Below are positions 1 to 7,747 of a stretch of 36,387 nucleotides of DNA, in pieces. Made by a program: the position numbers and the translations under genes. Numbering within the stretch: the stretch's first letter is position 1; every line of letters starts with the position of its first letter. Under the pieces are notes generated by a model. The model saw only the letters and a list, made by a program, of their open reading frames with translations. It was not told where the DNA came from and did not search any database. This DNA is from an uncultured Anaerolineae bacterium (GTDB lineage Bacteria > Chloroflexota > Anaerolineae > Anaerolineales > Villigracilaceae), in the NCBI GenBank assembly GCA_903854805.1, contig CAINXK010000058.1:1-36387 (forward strand), written 5' to 3'.

Positions 1-109
1 ATTATTTACCTCTGTGGATTAGAAATCAACTATTTCAGACTATATGTTGAGATATTTATAGTTTCGTCGGTTGGTCTATTTTTTTGAATTATAGGTTTTG
101 TGACACTTT

Positions 110-529
110 TTAGCGGGTGTATCGTTTTACCTTTACCTTTGGGGCTGGCGCATCCAGTGCTGAGTAGCGCGGTGGTCCGAACATCCGATAGAGCACCGCG
201 TTAATAAAAGCAAAAACACTTGAAAAAAATAACACGAACACCACAAAAAACAAAAACAGTGCGGTGAAATTAGGAGTGTTTGAGATGTAATTCGTGACAT
301 CACTTACCATTGGAATTTGGTAAAAAATATCCGGGAATCGTACGGAACCACTTAGCTGGTATAAAAATGGCCATTTTTGACTGCGGCCGAAATCGAGTAA
401 AACCATCGAGGCTGCGCCAGAAATGATTGGGGTGATAACCATAATTAAACAGCCGATCCCGCGCCAGACTGGATGAATTCCTTTGTTCTTGGGTTCTTTT
501 TCTTTTTGAAAATAGTTATATTTACCCAT
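110..529 (-). CDS. small two-helix membrane protein, unknown function
   Basis: A 139-residue protein that I do not recognise. It has a charged Lys/Glu-rich N-terminus, a first hydrophobic segment at about residues 25-46 and a second strongly hydrophobic, Phe-rich segment at about residues 90-115. The tail is basic (KVKVKRYTR). It is therefore probably an inner-membrane protein with two helices and a loop of about 45 residues between them. The start is supported by AGGAG about 8 nt upstream, lying inside the end of the preceding gene. Only 2 nt separate it from the FAD/2Fe-2S subunit gene, so the two are probably co-transcribed and translationally coupled. Any role in assembling or anchoring the oxidoreductase is a guess from position alone. 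Confidence 0.75.
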   Translation of the reverse strand: MGKYNYFQKEKEPKNKGIHPVWRGIGCLIMVITPIISGAASMVLLDFGRSQKWPFLYQLSGSVRFPDIFYQIPMVSDVTNYISNTPNFTALFLFFVVFVLFFSSVFAFINAVLYRMFGPPRYSALDAPAPKVKVKRYTR

Positions 530-531
530 TG

Positions 532-1950
532 TTAATTCTCCTGAATCTTGCTGGCATCCTCAATCGCTTGAACTATTTTGTAATAGCCTGTGCAACGGCA
601 CAGATTACCGGTGATAGCTTCTTCGATCTGATTCTTGGTTGGGGTGGGTTGTTCTTCGAGTAATTTTGCGGCGGACATCAGAAACCCTGGTGAACAATAA
701 CCGCATTGGACAGCACCATCCTGAATAAAGGCCTCTTGAACAGGGTGCAGATGTTCTCCATTCGCCAGACCTTCCACGGTGATGATTTCCGCATTATGCG
801 CCCGAGGGGCTGGAACCATACAAGCCATTACAGCCGTCCCGTCTAAAAATACAGTGCAAGCTCCGCATTCGCCTTCTGCACAACCCTCTTTTGTTCCAAT
901 TAAGCCGGCATCTTCCCGCAATAAGCGCAGAAGGGTTTTCTCGGAGCCGCTTGTAAAAGTATATTCTTTCCCATTTATTTTTGTTTGGATGGCAGAACCG
1001 TTAATGTGGGTCGTGCTTGATGTCTTGGGTAGCTCGGATGGTCTGGAATTTCCCATGAGCGTAATGGGGGTATCTGGCATGCCAGTTTGTTCCTGACCTG
1101 TAGCAATTGATTGGAATCCACGGATTGTAAATACCCTTACCATTTCACGACGATAGTCCGCTGATCCGCGGATATCATCAATGGGTTTTGCGTCTTCGCG
1201 GGCTAGTTCCGCAGTCTTGGCAATCACTTCTTCTGTAAGCGTTTTTCCTATCAGGTAAGACTCAGCCGTGGTCGCATGAATAATTGTTGGCGCGACCGCC
1301 CCGAGCGTCAGCGCTGCATGCTTGATAATCCCCGCGTCGAAATCTAGAATGATTGCCAGATTTACAACCGAGATTGCCTGGGCACGCCGTAAAGCAATTT
1401 TGACAAATGTGCCACGTTGATTAGTGCTCAAGCCTTTGAAGGCGATATCCACAAGCATTTCGTCGGATTGTAAAACTGTTTTGCGAACACCTTTGTAAAA
1501 ATTTTGCAGGTTGACCCGGCGTTCACCATGGATAGATTTCAAAATTACCCAGGCATCGAGAGCCATGAGCGGTGTAATGGTGTCATTTGCGGGTGAAGCG
1601 GTGATAAGGTTGCCGGCCACCGTAGCGCGGTTGCGAATTTGGGGGGCGCCCACTTCCCAACTTGCTCGAACAAGGGGGTATGCTTTTTCGCGAAGCAATT
1701 TGGAAATGGCCACATGGTTGTGAGTGACCAGCGGGCCAAGATGGATGATTCCATCTTCATCCTGGGTGATTCGGTTCAGACCAGGAATGCGCGAGATATC
1801 TATGATGCACTCGATACCAGCGCGCGCGCCGCGTTCTAGTTCAAGGATCAGATCTGTTGCCCCTGCAATGATGCGGGCTTTTGAACCTTTCTCAGATAAA
1901 AGCCGGATGGTTTCGTCGATAGACAAGGCGGTAATGTATTCATTCCACAT
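532..1950 (-). CDS. fused FAD-binding and 2Fe-2S subunit of a xanthine dehydrogenase/CO dehydrogenase-type molybdenum hydroxylase
   Basis: The protein has 472 residues. The N-terminal part, about 1-280, is the CoxM/XdhB-type FAD-binding domain, with GATDL near residue 30, AGNLITASPANDT, and a CO_deh_flav_C region. The C-terminal part, about 320-472, is the CoxS/XdhC-type iron-sulfur domain. It carries a plant-ferredoxin-like cluster (CAEGECGAC plus a later Cys) and a second cluster (QCGYCSPG and LCRCTGYYK). In this family these parts pass electrons from a molybdopterin subunit to an acceptor. The order FAD then 2Fe-2S is the reverse of the single-chain eukaryotic enzyme. The start at 1950 is chosen over a 14-residue upstream extension because GGAGG lies 7 nt before it. 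The Mo-binding large subunit is not in the window and could lie beyond the left edge, downstream on this strand. The substrate cannot be read from this subunit. Confidence 0.9.
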   Translation of the reverse strand: MWNEYITALSIDETIRLLSEKGSKARIIAGATDLILELERGARAGIECIIDISRIPGLNRITQDEDGIIHLGPLVTHNHVAISKLLREKAYPLVRASWEVGAPQIRNRATVAGNLITASPANDTITPLMALDAWVILKSIHGERRVNLQNFYKGVRKTVLQSDEMLVDIAFKGLSTNQRGTFVKIALRRAQAISVVNLAIILDFDAGIIKHAALTLGAVAPTIIHATTAESYLIGKTLTEEVIAKTAELAREDAKPIDDIRGSADYRREMVRVFTIRGFQSIATGQEQTGMPDTPITLMGNSRPSELPKTSSTTHINGSAIQTKINGKEYTFTSGSEKTLLRLLREDAGLIGTKEGCAEGECGACTVFLDGTAVMACMVPAPRAHNAEIITVEGLANGEHLHPVQEAFIQDGAVQCGYCSPGFLMSAAKLLEEQPTPTKNQIEEAITGNLCRCTGYYKIVQAIEDASKIQEN

Positions 1951-2026
1951 AGATGTTCCTCCAAGTATTGTGCATGGTTTCACTTCGCCCAATTAAATCA
2001 CAGATTCGGTAAGTTTGTCATACAAA

Positions 2027-2074
2027 TAAAAACAGGCCCTACAAGTTTTTTTAAACCTGCAGGGCCTGTTTTTA
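2027..2074 (-). terminator. intrinsic terminator after the 173-residue gene
   Basis: A stem of AACAGGCCCT paired with AGGGCCTGTT, with a loop of about 20 nt, ends on the minus strand in TTTTTATTTG. It sits just past the stop codon of the minus-strand gene ending at 2079. It should separate that gene from the FAD/2Fe-2S gene downstream. The plus-strand side also has T residues, so it may work in both directions. Confidence 0.75.
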
Positions 2075-2078
2075 TGGA

Positions 2079-2600
2079 TTATTTTGAACCATTGAATATT
2101 TCGTAGCGTTGCTCGTAAGTGGTAACCGCTTGGCGGGCCAGGGTTACCAGGTTGCGGATTGCTGCCGGAAGGCCTTCAATCCCTCCCATGGACGCTTCTA
2201 CAGTGTCAATGGCGTTTTTAATTTGGTCCGCAATATCAAAAAAGGCGGCGTCAAAGCTGTAAATCTTGGCAAGTTCAGCCTCATTGATTTTGACCGCATC
2301 CAACAAGCCTGAATAACCGTATGTGGCATTGCGGATCTTATCGGTAAAAGTACGGATCTGAAGTGCTGCCTTTTCAAGATCATCGATGAATTCTATGTTT
2401 CCTTGACTAATTATGTCCGCTTGAAGTGCTGAAAGTCGTTTATAAAGCTCTTCAAACTTTCGCGCAACCGTGTCGCGCAAGAGTTTATCGGCAGCGCGCC
2501 GGTTTTCGCGTTCAATGTATCCACTGAAACCCGGAATGTATGAAGCCAATTTTTTAAAAGGGTCCTGGTCTCCGGTAACACGTCCGAAAAAGTCGCTCAT
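2079..2600 (-). CDS. conserved-looking hypothetical protein, helical, cytosolic
   Basis: The protein has 173 residues with no signal peptide and no membrane segment. It is rich in Ala, Lys, Glu and Leu with heptad-like spacing over about residues 30-130, so a long helical or coiled-coil protein is likely. The N-terminus (MSDFFGRVTGDQDPFKKL) is amphipathic. I do not recognise a named family. AGGAGG about 6 nt upstream of the ATG supports the start. The gene is transcribed divergently from the aldolase gene and has its own promoter-like sequence and terminator, so it is probably a single-gene unit. Confidence 0.75.
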   Translation of the reverse strand: MSDFFGRVTGDQDPFKKLASYIPGFSGYIERENRRAADKLLRDTVARKFEELYKRLSALQADIISQGNIEFIDDLEKAALQIRTFTDKIRNATYGYSGLLDAVKINEAELAKIYSFDAAFFDIADQIKNAIDTVEASMGGIEGLPAAIRNLVTLARQAVTTYEQRYEIFNGSK

Positions 2601-2642
2601 TGTTTCCTCCTGAGAAAACTGCGATTTGGAAGGATTTTACTT

Positions 2643-2672
2643 ATTATAGCCTGACTTTATGGGTATAATCAA
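2643..2672 (-). promoter_or_regulatory. candidate sigma-70 promoter of the 173-residue gene
   Basis: On the minus strand TTGATT (2672-2667) and TATAAT (2648-2643) are 18 bp apart. The predicted transcription start is about 36 nt before the ATG at 2600. A plus-strand TATAAT at 2664-2669 lies within the same region and could serve the divergent aldolase gene, so the two promoters would overlap. Confidence 0.5.
2664..2669 (+). promoter_or_regulatory. candidate -10 box of the aldolase gene
   Basis: TATAAT lies about 105 nt upstream of the fba start. The -35 at 17 bp spacing (TTATTA) is poor, so this assignment is weak. If correct, the fba mRNA has a leader of nearly 100 nt. Confidence 0.35.
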
Positions 2673-2774
2673 GTTGGTTTTCAAGCTACAAAACTATTTA
2701 CGTTTCTGCCAGCCAGAAAGTTGCAAGATATTGATGTGTGCTGGTGAAATTCATTCCCAAGAAAGGATGGTTCT

Positions 2775-3722
2775 ATGATTGTAACAACTAAGAAATTGTT
2801 TGAAGCAGCATATGGTAAATACGCCATTGGCGCCTATAACATCAATAACCTGGAACAGGCCATGGGCTTATTCCGGGGCGCTATTGAAAGCAAGGCTCCT
2901 TTTATTATTCAAATCAGCAAAGGGGCTCGATCTTATACTCACAAGAAAATGCTTGAGGGTCTTATTATTTCTGCCAATGAAGTTTTCCCTGAGGCAGTCT
3001 TTGCTGTTCATCTTGATCATGGAGATGAAGAATCTTGTTACGACTGTATCAATAGTGGTTTTTACAGCTCGGTTATGATCGATGCAAGCCATGAATCATT
3101 TGATAAGAATATTGAAATTACTCGCCGTGTTGTCGATGCTGCCCATGCCAAAGGCCTGGTTGTTGAAGCTGAATTAGGGCAGCTTGGAGGAGTGGAGGAG
3201 CATGTTGCCGTTGACGAGGCCAATGCCAAATTAACGGATCCGAGCCAGGCACGCGAGTTTGTCGAACGTTCTGGCTGCGATTCGCTTGCTGTGGCGATTG
3301 GTACTAGCCATGGTGCTTTTAAATTCAGCGGTACTCAAGGTTTGCATTTTGAAGTTCTCACGGAAATTCAAAAAGTTTTACCTGGATTTCCTCTTGTCAT
3401 GCATGGCTCAAGCTCTGTACCCCAGGAAGAAGTTGCCCGAATAAATAACGCTGGCGGAAAGCTGCTGGGCGCCAAGGGCGTTGATGACACCCAATTTAGG
3501 AAAGCTGCCACCCTGGGCGTAACCAAGATAAACATCGATACAGATGGCCGCCTGGTTTGGACACGCGTACATCGTGAATATTTCCGGGATAATCCTGATC
3601 AGTTTGATCTGCGCCCGGTTGGTAAAATATTTATGTCCGAGTACGCCAATTTCATTGCATCCAAAAACGAGAAACTTGGTTCCGCAGGCCATCTCGATGA
3701 AGTTCGCCTGATTGTAAGTTGA
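2775..3722 (+). CDS. fba: class II fructose-bisphosphate aldolase
   Basis: A zinc-dependent aldolase that interconverts fructose 1,6-bisphosphate with glyceraldehyde 3-phosphate and dihydroxyacetone phosphate. It acts in glycolysis and gluconeogenesis in the cytosol. The 315-residue chain shows the class II signature HLDHG at residues 79-83, with catalytic Asp81 and metal-binding His82. Further family motifs are EAELGQLGG, AIGTSHG and VMHGSSS, which supply the other metal and phosphate contacts, and INIDTDGRLVWT near the C-terminus. The length is typical for the family. AAAGGA precedes the ATG. It has its own terminator and appears monocistronic. Other ketose-bisphosphate aldolases such as tagatose-bisphosphate aldolase share the fold, so the exact sugar is inferred. 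Confidence 0.93.
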   Translation: MIVTTKKLFEAAYGKYAIGAYNINNLEQAMGLFRGAIESKAPFIIQISKGARSYTHKKMLEGLIISANEVFPEAVFAVHLDHGDEESCYDCINSGFYSSVMIDASHESFDKNIEITRRVVDAAHAKGLVVEAELGQLGGVEEHVAVDEANAKLTDPSQAREFVERSGCDSLAVAIGTSHGAFKFSGTQGLHFEVLTEIQKVLPGFPLVMHGSSSVPQEEVARINNAGGKLLGAKGVDDTQFRKAATLGVTKINIDTDGRLVWTRVHREYFRDNPDQFDLRPVGKIFMSEYANFIASKNEKLGSAGHLDEVRLIVS

Positions 3723-3728
3723 TAAAGA

Positions 3729-3766
3729 GAGAGCCGGAGGCCAAATTTGCCCTTCGGCTCTTTTTT
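3729..3766 (+). terminator. intrinsic terminator after fba
   Basis: GAGCCGGAGG and CCTTCGGCTC form a GC-rich stem followed directly by TTTTTT. It starts 7 nt after the aldolase stop codon and ends 10 nt before the Nudix start. Confidence 0.85.
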
Positions 3767-3776
3767 AGGGTGAAAT

Positions 3777-4283
3777 ATGCCTTCATCTGACCAGAATATC
3801 AACTTGGCCCGTTATCAATTAATTCCGCGCGTTTTGGTGTTTGCCATACGGAACGATGCGGTTCTGTTGATCAAGATATTACCGAAAAATGGAAAGACGA
3901 CAGGTTGGACTGGACGCTATAATGGTCCGGGTGGTCACGTGGAGCGTGGCGAAGATTTGTTATCAGCTGCGCGCCGAGAGTTATTGGAGGAGACAGGCAT
4001 AAGCGGAGATCTAAATTTATGCGGAACAGTGATTGTGGATACTGCTAAACCTGTTGGTATTGGGTTATTTATATTTCGCGCGGTAAATGTTTCCGGAATT
4101 CTGACATCATCGCCTGAAGGCATCCCGGAATGGATTGCATTCGAGCGAATGAGTGAATACCCATTAGTGGAAGATGTAGCCATATTTCTGGAGAAGATTC
4201 GTCAAATGAAACCTGTGGATCCACCTTTTTCGGGATGCTCTTCTTATGATGAAAATGGCCAATTGACAGTTTCGTTTGAATAA
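3777..4283 (+). CDS. Nudix hydrolase, possibly 8-oxo-dGTP-type
   Basis: The protein has 168 residues and a complete Nudix box (GHVERGEDLLSAARRELL followed by EETGI) at about residues 58-80. The box matches Gx5Ex7REUxEExGU, with the metal-binding REx2EE glutamates intact. The family hydrolyses nucleoside diphosphates linked to another moiety. The N-terminus (RVLVFAIRNDAVLLIKILPK) and the WTGRYNGPGG segment resemble MutT/MTH1-like members, so pool sanitation of oxidised nucleotides is plausible but not shown. AGGG about 7 nt before the ATG is a modest ribosome-binding site. A terminator follows. Confidence 0.88.
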   Translation: MPSSDQNINLARYQLIPRVLVFAIRNDAVLLIKILPKNGKTTGWTGRYNGPGGHVERGEDLLSAARRELLEETGISGDLNLCGTVIVDTAKPVGIGLFIFRAVNVSGILTSSPEGIPEWIAFERMSEYPLVEDVAIFLEKIRQMKPVDPPFSGCSSYDENGQLTVSFE

Positions 4284-4318
4284 AAAAGGACAGCCAGCAA
4301 AATGGGCTGTCCTTTTTT
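4283..4318. terminator. bidirectional terminator between convergent genes
   Basis: AAAAAAGGACAGCC and GGGCTGTCCTTTTTT form a near-perfect stem with A and T tracts on both sides. It can therefore end the plus-strand Nudix transcript and the minus-strand kinase transcript alike. Confidence 0.88.
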
Positions 4319-4336
4319 GAAAATAGCATCTTTGAT

Positions 4337-5533
4337 CTAAAACACCACCTTGATGGCCTTGAGCTGCACACTGAATGTGCTGCCTTTACCTGATTCACTC
4401 TGAACAGATAAGCGCCCATTGTGTTGTTTTATGACTTGATTTGTGATTGCCAACCCAAGCCCAATGCCATTGAACATGTTTTCACCGCTTGTTTCCGAAT
4501 GGTAAAACCGGTCGAATACACGAGCGAGATGATCTTGTTCAATCCCAATACCATGATCTTTTACATCTACGACAATATAGTTTTCTTCTTTGTGAAGTTT
4601 TATTTCTACTCGTCCACCATCTGGGCTGAATTTGATTGCGTTATCCACCAGCGCCATTAAAGCGCGTTCCAGGGACTTCGAGTCTCCAGAAACGCTTGGC
4701 AGTCCTTGATCAGCATCAACCTGAATAGTTAGCAAATTTGCGGCGGCTTTTTCCTGGTACTTGTTTGCGACCTCATTTGCGAGTGCTGTCAGGTTTACAG
4801 GTTGGAATTTAGGCAGGATCAGGTCTGTCTCCTGCAAGAAAAGAATATCGTTGACCAGCGTGGTGATTTGTTGAATATTTCTTGCAATCGTGTTAATGGT
4901 GTCTGGGAGTTTATCCTGGCTAATTGCTCCTTTTTGTAGCAGCTGGAGAAACCCACCCGCTGCCATAAGTGGAGTGCGCAATTCATGAGCCACATTTGTG
5001 ATAAATTCGCGACGGGTAATCTCTTGTTCGGCAAGCTTTTGATAGGCTTGGCCGAGTTCATTTGCGCGCATCCTCAGATCTTCCACTGCAGTTTCGTCGT
5101 TTTCACGCAGGCGCCTGCTTATCTCGCGTACCATCGCCATCGCAATCGTGGAAGAATGTTGGATGACACGGTCAAAGTTTTCTTTTTCGATTTCCAGTAC
5201 TGTGACTGGTTTCGTGGCAGTAACTGTGGCCGCGCGGGGAGCGTTATGCATGATCGCCATTTCTCCGAAAAAATCTCCGGCCCCTAAAACCTTTAGTTTG
5301 CGTTGTTCGACATTGTTTATGGTCTTGGTAATATCCACATCGCCATCGAGCAGGATGTAGAATTTGGTTTCCAAGCTGCCTTCACGGCACAAAACAGCGG
5401 TCGCTGGGTAATGTTTGATCTGGCTGAGAGCGAGAAGGTTATCGATCTCAAGCTGGGATATTCCCGGAAATGCGAGCGGAATGATATCTTTGGGCGCCCG
5501 TAAATTCTTACGCGATAAATTGTTTGAATTCAT
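4337..5533 (-). CDS. soluble sensor histidine kinase with N-terminal cyclic-nucleotide-binding domain
   Basis: The 398-residue chain has no membrane segment. Residues about 25-140 form a cNMP-binding (CRP-like) beta-roll, with the phosphate-binding-cassette motifs FGEMAI (89-94) and PRAATV (99-104) containing the conserved Glu and Arg. A short coiled coil (145-175) leads to the HisKA domain, with phospho-acceptor His183 in NVAHELRTP. The ATPase domain has N298 in LVDNAIKFSPDGG, DHGIGI at 327-332 and GIGLGLAI at about 356-363. The architecture implies autophosphorylation controlled by a cyclic nucleotide or a similar ligand. The intact cassette favours true nucleotide binding, but many such domains bind nothing. 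AAAGGA precedes the ATG. No response regulator is adjacent, so the partner is unknown. Confidence 0.92.
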   Translation of the reverse strand: MNSNNLSRKNLRAPKDIIPLAFPGISQLEIDNLLALSQIKHYPATAVLCREGSLETKFYILLDGDVDITKTINNVEQRKLKVLGAGDFFGEMAIMHNAPRAATVTATKPVTVLEIEKENFDRVIQHSSTIAMAMVREISRRLRENDETAVEDLRMRANELGQAYQKLAEQEITRREFITNVAHELRTPLMAAGGFLQLLQKGAISQDKLPDTINTIARNIQQITTLVNDILFLQETDLILPKFQPVNLTALANEVANKYQEKAAANLLTIQVDADQGLPSVSGDSKSLERALMALVDNAIKFSPDGGRVEIKLHKEENYIVVDVKDHGIGIEQDHLARVFDRFYHSETSGENMFNGIGLGLAITNQVIKQHNGRLSVQSESGKGSTFSVQLKAIKVVF

Positions 5534-5608
5534 GCGAAATCCTTTCTTTTTGTGCGTCCAAATTAAATTTTTGTTGACAGAATTCAGTATGCAAACAGGT
5601 CAGAGCTT

Positions 5609-6094
5609 TTACAGTTTGTATCCGATCATGCGCAAAAAGTTTTTTCGCCAATCTTTTTCGGCTGCGTCTTCCAGACCCTTTGGCGAAAACCCATCAACAA
5701 CTCCAACAATTCCGCGGCCCTGGCTGGTTTCTGCTACCAATACCTGGGTTGGATTGGCTGTGGCGCAGAAAATATGGGCCACTTCGGGTACATTTTTGAC
5801 AGCATTTAGGATGTTGATCGGGTAAAAGCCTTCGGCTAAGAATAAAATAAATGAGTGTCCTGCACCGATTGCGAGCGCATTTTTGGTGGCAAGTTCTACC
5901 ATGGAGTCATCCGTACCGCTAAACCGGACCAGGCAATTTCCTGAAGCCTCGCAGAAAGCCAGACCAAATTTTATACCCGGAACACAATTAACCAGGGTTT
6001 CATGTATGTCTTCGATAGTCTTGATAAAGTGAGATTGGCCAAGGATAAAATTGATTGGTTCTGGTTTCTCAATATTGATTATTTTTAGTTCCAT
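5609..6094 (-). CDS. adenosine-specific kinase family protein (DUF355 / Adenosine_kin)
   Basis: The 161-residue length and the whole sequence pattern fit the small adenosine-specific kinase family. I rely on the segments GIKFGLAFCEASG, SGTDDSMVELATKNALAIGAGHSF, EVAHIFCATANPTQVLVAET and GRGIVGVVDGFSPKG. The family is described from hyperthermophiles and is structurally unlike ribokinase-type adenosine kinases. It has no signal peptide, so it should be cytosolic. GAGGAG about 7 nt upstream of the ATG supports the start. It follows the histidine kinase on the same strand with a gap of 75 nt to that gene. I see no functional link with its neighbours. The family name is assigned from memory of the sequence pattern. 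Confidence 0.85.
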   Translation of the reverse strand: MELKIINIEKPEPINFILGQSHFIKTIEDIHETLVNCVPGIKFGLAFCEASGNCLVRFSGTDDSMVELATKNALAIGAGHSFILFLAEGFYPINILNAVKNVPEVAHIFCATANPTQVLVAETSQGRGIVGVVDGFSPKGLEDAAEKDWRKNFLRMIGYKL

Positions 6095-6212
6095 GCTTTG
6101 CTCCTCTGGTTATTTCCGGTATTTATTTTATAGCATATGGATATTTACATCACAAGATAGTATTTTCGTGATCCGGAAGTTCGTGTAAAATTCTGCCCGG
6201 ACATATGTGACT

Positions 6213-6767
6213 TCACGGGTTTTTCTCGTAAAAAAGCAGAAGTGTGCTGCCATACTTTCGCTCATCATACTTATGCAGGTTGGTAAGTAATATTTCTTTA
6301 TATTCGCGGGGGTGTATTTGAACGATGATCTCACCTGTTTCATCAAGCCAGCCCGGATTTCCATCCAAAATGCGAAGCGCTTCTGACCACATTCCTTTGT
6401 ATTGAGGCGGCGCGATATAAATATATTCAAATTGAGTATCAGGAGCCATTTTTAGCAGGGCAAAAGCATCGCCACGGCGAACTTCGGCTTGATTGCTGAA
6501 TCCGCAGTTTGCCAGATTTTCTTTGATGGTTTCAACAGGAAGGCGGTTTATATCAGTAAACCGGATAGAAGCTGCGTCGCGACTGAGGGCTTCAATGCCA
6601 ATCGCGCCGGTACCGCCAAATATATCCCACCACTTTGAATCAACAACGTCGTTTCCCAGGATATTAAAAAGGGCCTCTTTCACCATATCTGTGACCGGCC
6701 GGGTGGTATCACCGGGGACTGTTTTGAGCTTGCGCCCTTTGGCTTTGCCTGCTATTACACGTAGCAT
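6213..6767 (-). CDS. rsmD: 16S rRNA (guanine(966)-N2)-methyltransferase RsmD-like
   Basis: The protein has 184 residues, the usual RsmD length. It begins MLRVIAGKAKGRKL, followed by TRPVTDMVKEALFNIL, the hallmark N-terminus of this family. The SAM-binding motif is WDIFGGTGAIGIEALSR. In E. coli the enzyme methylates G966 of 16S rRNA. Motif IV, normally DPPY at the catalytic site of N-methyltransferases, here reads IAPPQY, so Asp is replaced by Ala and Gln is inserted. The start codon overlaps the stop of the upstream gene by one base (TAATG), so translation is probably coupled. No strong Shine-Dalgarno is present. The usual partner CoaD is not adjacent within the window. Confidence 0.88.
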   Translation of the reverse strand: MLRVIAGKAKGRKLKTVPGDTTRPVTDMVKEALFNILGNDVVDSKWWDIFGGTGAIGIEALSRDAASIRFTDINRLPVETIKENLANCGFSNQAEVRRGDAFALLKMAPDTQFEYIYIAPPQYKGMWSEALRILDGNPGWLDETGEIIVQIHPREYKEILLTNLHKYDERKYGSTLLLFYEKNP

Positions 6768-7747
6768 TAATGTTCCACGCCTGTTCTGGCAGCCAATAGA
6801 TTACCGTGAGGAGCGATGACCGGTACAACGCAACCGGTTCCAAGTAGCAATCTTTGGCCATTGGTTTGCTGAAGTGCATCCAGTGCCTCGTTTCGAACAT
6901 CCTCGGCTGTTCCGAAAACCATTGTTTCACGGCGCAGTCCGCCACAAAGCATCGAGCGAGTACGTGAAAGACCTTCTGACAATGTTGGAGGGGTATCACG
7001 ATCATGCCAATTAATGATTTGAACAGGGTAATCAGCTACGCTGTTAAAGTAGACATTTTCGCCATGCAGATGCAGCATGTTTAGCCAGAGCGGTCTGGCT
7101 GATTCCAGGGTCAGGAGATCGTAAGAACGGCCAAACTCAACAAATTCATCTTTTGAGAGCAAGTTTGTTTGGGCATGCTGGACAGCGTAAAAAATTCCAT
7201 CCACGAGCCCATGTGCCCGGGCTGCACGAATGAACCGGCGGGTGCTTTCTGCGATAATTTCCAATCCACGCCCAACTAATTCTGGACGCATACGCATGTG
7301 AGCCAGGAGGGTTTCGCCACCGGCAAGATTCTTAGCCTGAGCTAGCGGCGAAAAAACTGTTTGAAGGATAGGAACTTCATTTCCAAGTTCAGCACGCAGG
7401 ATTGATAAACACTTTAATTGGGCAGCCAGGAAAGGCGAATCTGCGTCCAAAATAGATAATTTTGACCAATCTTCGACGGAGAAAACGGCTCGCTTCGTGT
7501 AACTGCGTGTGCCTTCGCTGTCACCTCTCCATTGATCTTCTACTCCCCAATCTTTAAGGGCAAAGGAAGAAGCTGGTGTGACCTTTACCAGGTCCCAATC
7601 GTAGATTTTCTGCCATTGTAAAGTGGCGCTGGCTAACTTTTCTGGGTTTTGGTCGTCAACTGGAAAATGTCGCCAAAGGGCGACTGGTGTTCGATCAATC
7701 CTTTGACCTGCCAGGCAGGCTTCCATTCGTTCGCGATGAGTTATCAC
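6767..7747 (-). CDS. uroporphyrinogen decarboxylase (URO-D) superfamily protein
   Basis: The 326-residue chain begins with a URO-D-like segment (RMEACLAGQRIDRTPVALWRH), but the RQAGRY signature of true HemE is absent. This is therefore better described as a URO-D superfamily member, possibly a corrinoid or C1 methyltransferase relative. MLHLHGENVYF falls where methyltransferase relatives have a His-containing metal motif. A conserved-looking GGLRRETMVFGT and a GTGCVVPVIAPHGNLLAA C-terminus fit the TIM-barrel family. The start is GTG, overlapping the stop of the GNAT gene (GTGA), which shows tight coupling in the operon. The substrate is unknown. Heme synthesis should not be inferred from this gene. 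Confidence 0.82.
   Translation of the reverse strand: MITHRERMEACLAGQRIDRTPVALWRHFPVDDQNPEKLASATLQWQKIYDWDLVKVTPASSFALKDWGVEDQWRGDSEGTRSYTKRAVFSVEDWSKLSILDADSPFLAAQLKCLSILRAELGNEVPILQTVFSPLAQAKNLAGGETLLAHMRMRPELVGRGLEIIAESTRRFIRAARAHGLVDGIFYAVQHAQTNLLSKDEFVEFGRSYDLLTLESARPLWLNMLHLHGENVYFNSVADYPVQIINWHDRDTPPTLSEGLSRTRSMLCGGLRRETMVFGTAEDVRNEALDALQQTNGQRLLLGTGCVVPVIAPHGNLLAARTGVEH

Noticed and set aside
779..1096. Open frame of 105 codons on the plus strand
   Set aside because: It lies wholly antisense to the FAD/2Fe-2S gene, whose protein motifs are unmistakable, and its translation shows no domain pattern.
6767..7747. HemE (uroporphyrinogen decarboxylase) as a heme pathway enzyme
   Set aside because: The RQAGRY-type signature of true HemE is missing, and no other heme gene is nearby, so only the superfamily name is kept.
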